Origin: a bacterium
Lineage (GTDB): Bacteria > Patescibacteriota > Minisyncoccia > UBA6257 > GWB1-50-10
Assembly (NCBI GenBank): GCA_002686365.1
Contig: NZBZ01000018.1
Coordinates: forward strand, 1 to 32,285
Length of the DNA: 32,285 bases
Direction of reading: 5' to 3'
The position numbers and the translations under genes are program-made. Shown here piece after piece: positions 32,277 to 32,285 of this stretch; positions within the stretch are counted from its first letter, which is position 1, and every line of letters begins with the position of its first letter. Under the pieces are notes generated by a model. That model did no database searches and had not been told where the DNA came from. It saw only the letters and a list, made by a program, of their open reading frames with translations.

Positions 32277-32285
32277 ATTTTTTAA

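Noticed and set aside
1-32285. tRNA or rRNA genes, insertion sequences, prophage or toxin-antitoxin pairs
   Set aside because: Reading both strands, I found no cloverleaf-type TTCGA arm with a matching acceptor, no transposase or integrase motif and no phage structural gene.

Overview
The window looks like a chromosomal segment of a Candidate Phyla Radiation (Patescibacteria) bacterium, most likely Parcubacteria. This is inferred from shortened repair and regulator proteins (UvrC 411 aa, UvrA 840 aa, HrcA about 231 aa), large lineage-type proteins without recognisable homologues, NPFE-repeat and cysteine-rich surface proteins, and many genes without Shine-Dalgarno sites. Almost every gene lies on the minus strand, so transcription runs from high to low coordinates. 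The exception is a pair of small plus-strand genes at 18.4-19.4 kb. I saw no rRNA, tRNA, insertion sequence, CRISPR array or origin.

Layout from left to right. 1-605: the N-terminal part of ribosomal protein L10 and its leader, which has a promoter and an attenuator-like terminator. 606-8270: a 2554-residue protein of unknown function. 8.3-13.8 kb: a heat-shock operon hrcA-grpE-dnaK-(membrane protein)-dnaJ, headed by a CIRCE operator embedded in a near-perfect sigma70-type promoter. 13.9-18.3 kb: uvrC, a single-domain GIY-YIG gene bounded by inverted repeats, a MazG-like pyrophosphohydrolase, endonuclease IV (nfo), ftsQ and a prepilin-like gene. 18.4-19.4 kb: two small plus-strand orphan genes, each with its own promoter, ribosome binding site and terminator. 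19.5-24.1 kb: uvrA and uvrB. 24.2-26.5 kb: two small exported or anchored proteins and a tRNA-dihydrouridine synthase. 26.6-32.3 kb: a surface-protein cluster with a cysteine-rich giant, a signal-bearing helical protein and an NPFE-repeat membrane-anchored protein.

Functionally, the centre is a nearly complete nucleotide-excision repair set (uvrA, uvrB, uvrC) joined to base-excision repair (nfo) and nucleotide-pool cleaning (MazG). The left third is protein quality control under HrcA/CIRCE. The right end is export and cell-surface machinery.

The most unusual points are: a 35-bp repeat found twice in frame inside uvrC and once, diverged, in the L10 leader; the GIY-YIG gene bracketed by 20-bp inverted repeats; several promoters whose -10 box lies only 7-13 nt from the start codon, implying leaderless mRNAs; the two related plus-strand orphans; the 2.5-kilo-residue protein beside dnaJ; and a cysteine-rich surface gene whose reading frame continues about 400 nt upstream of any normal start codon.
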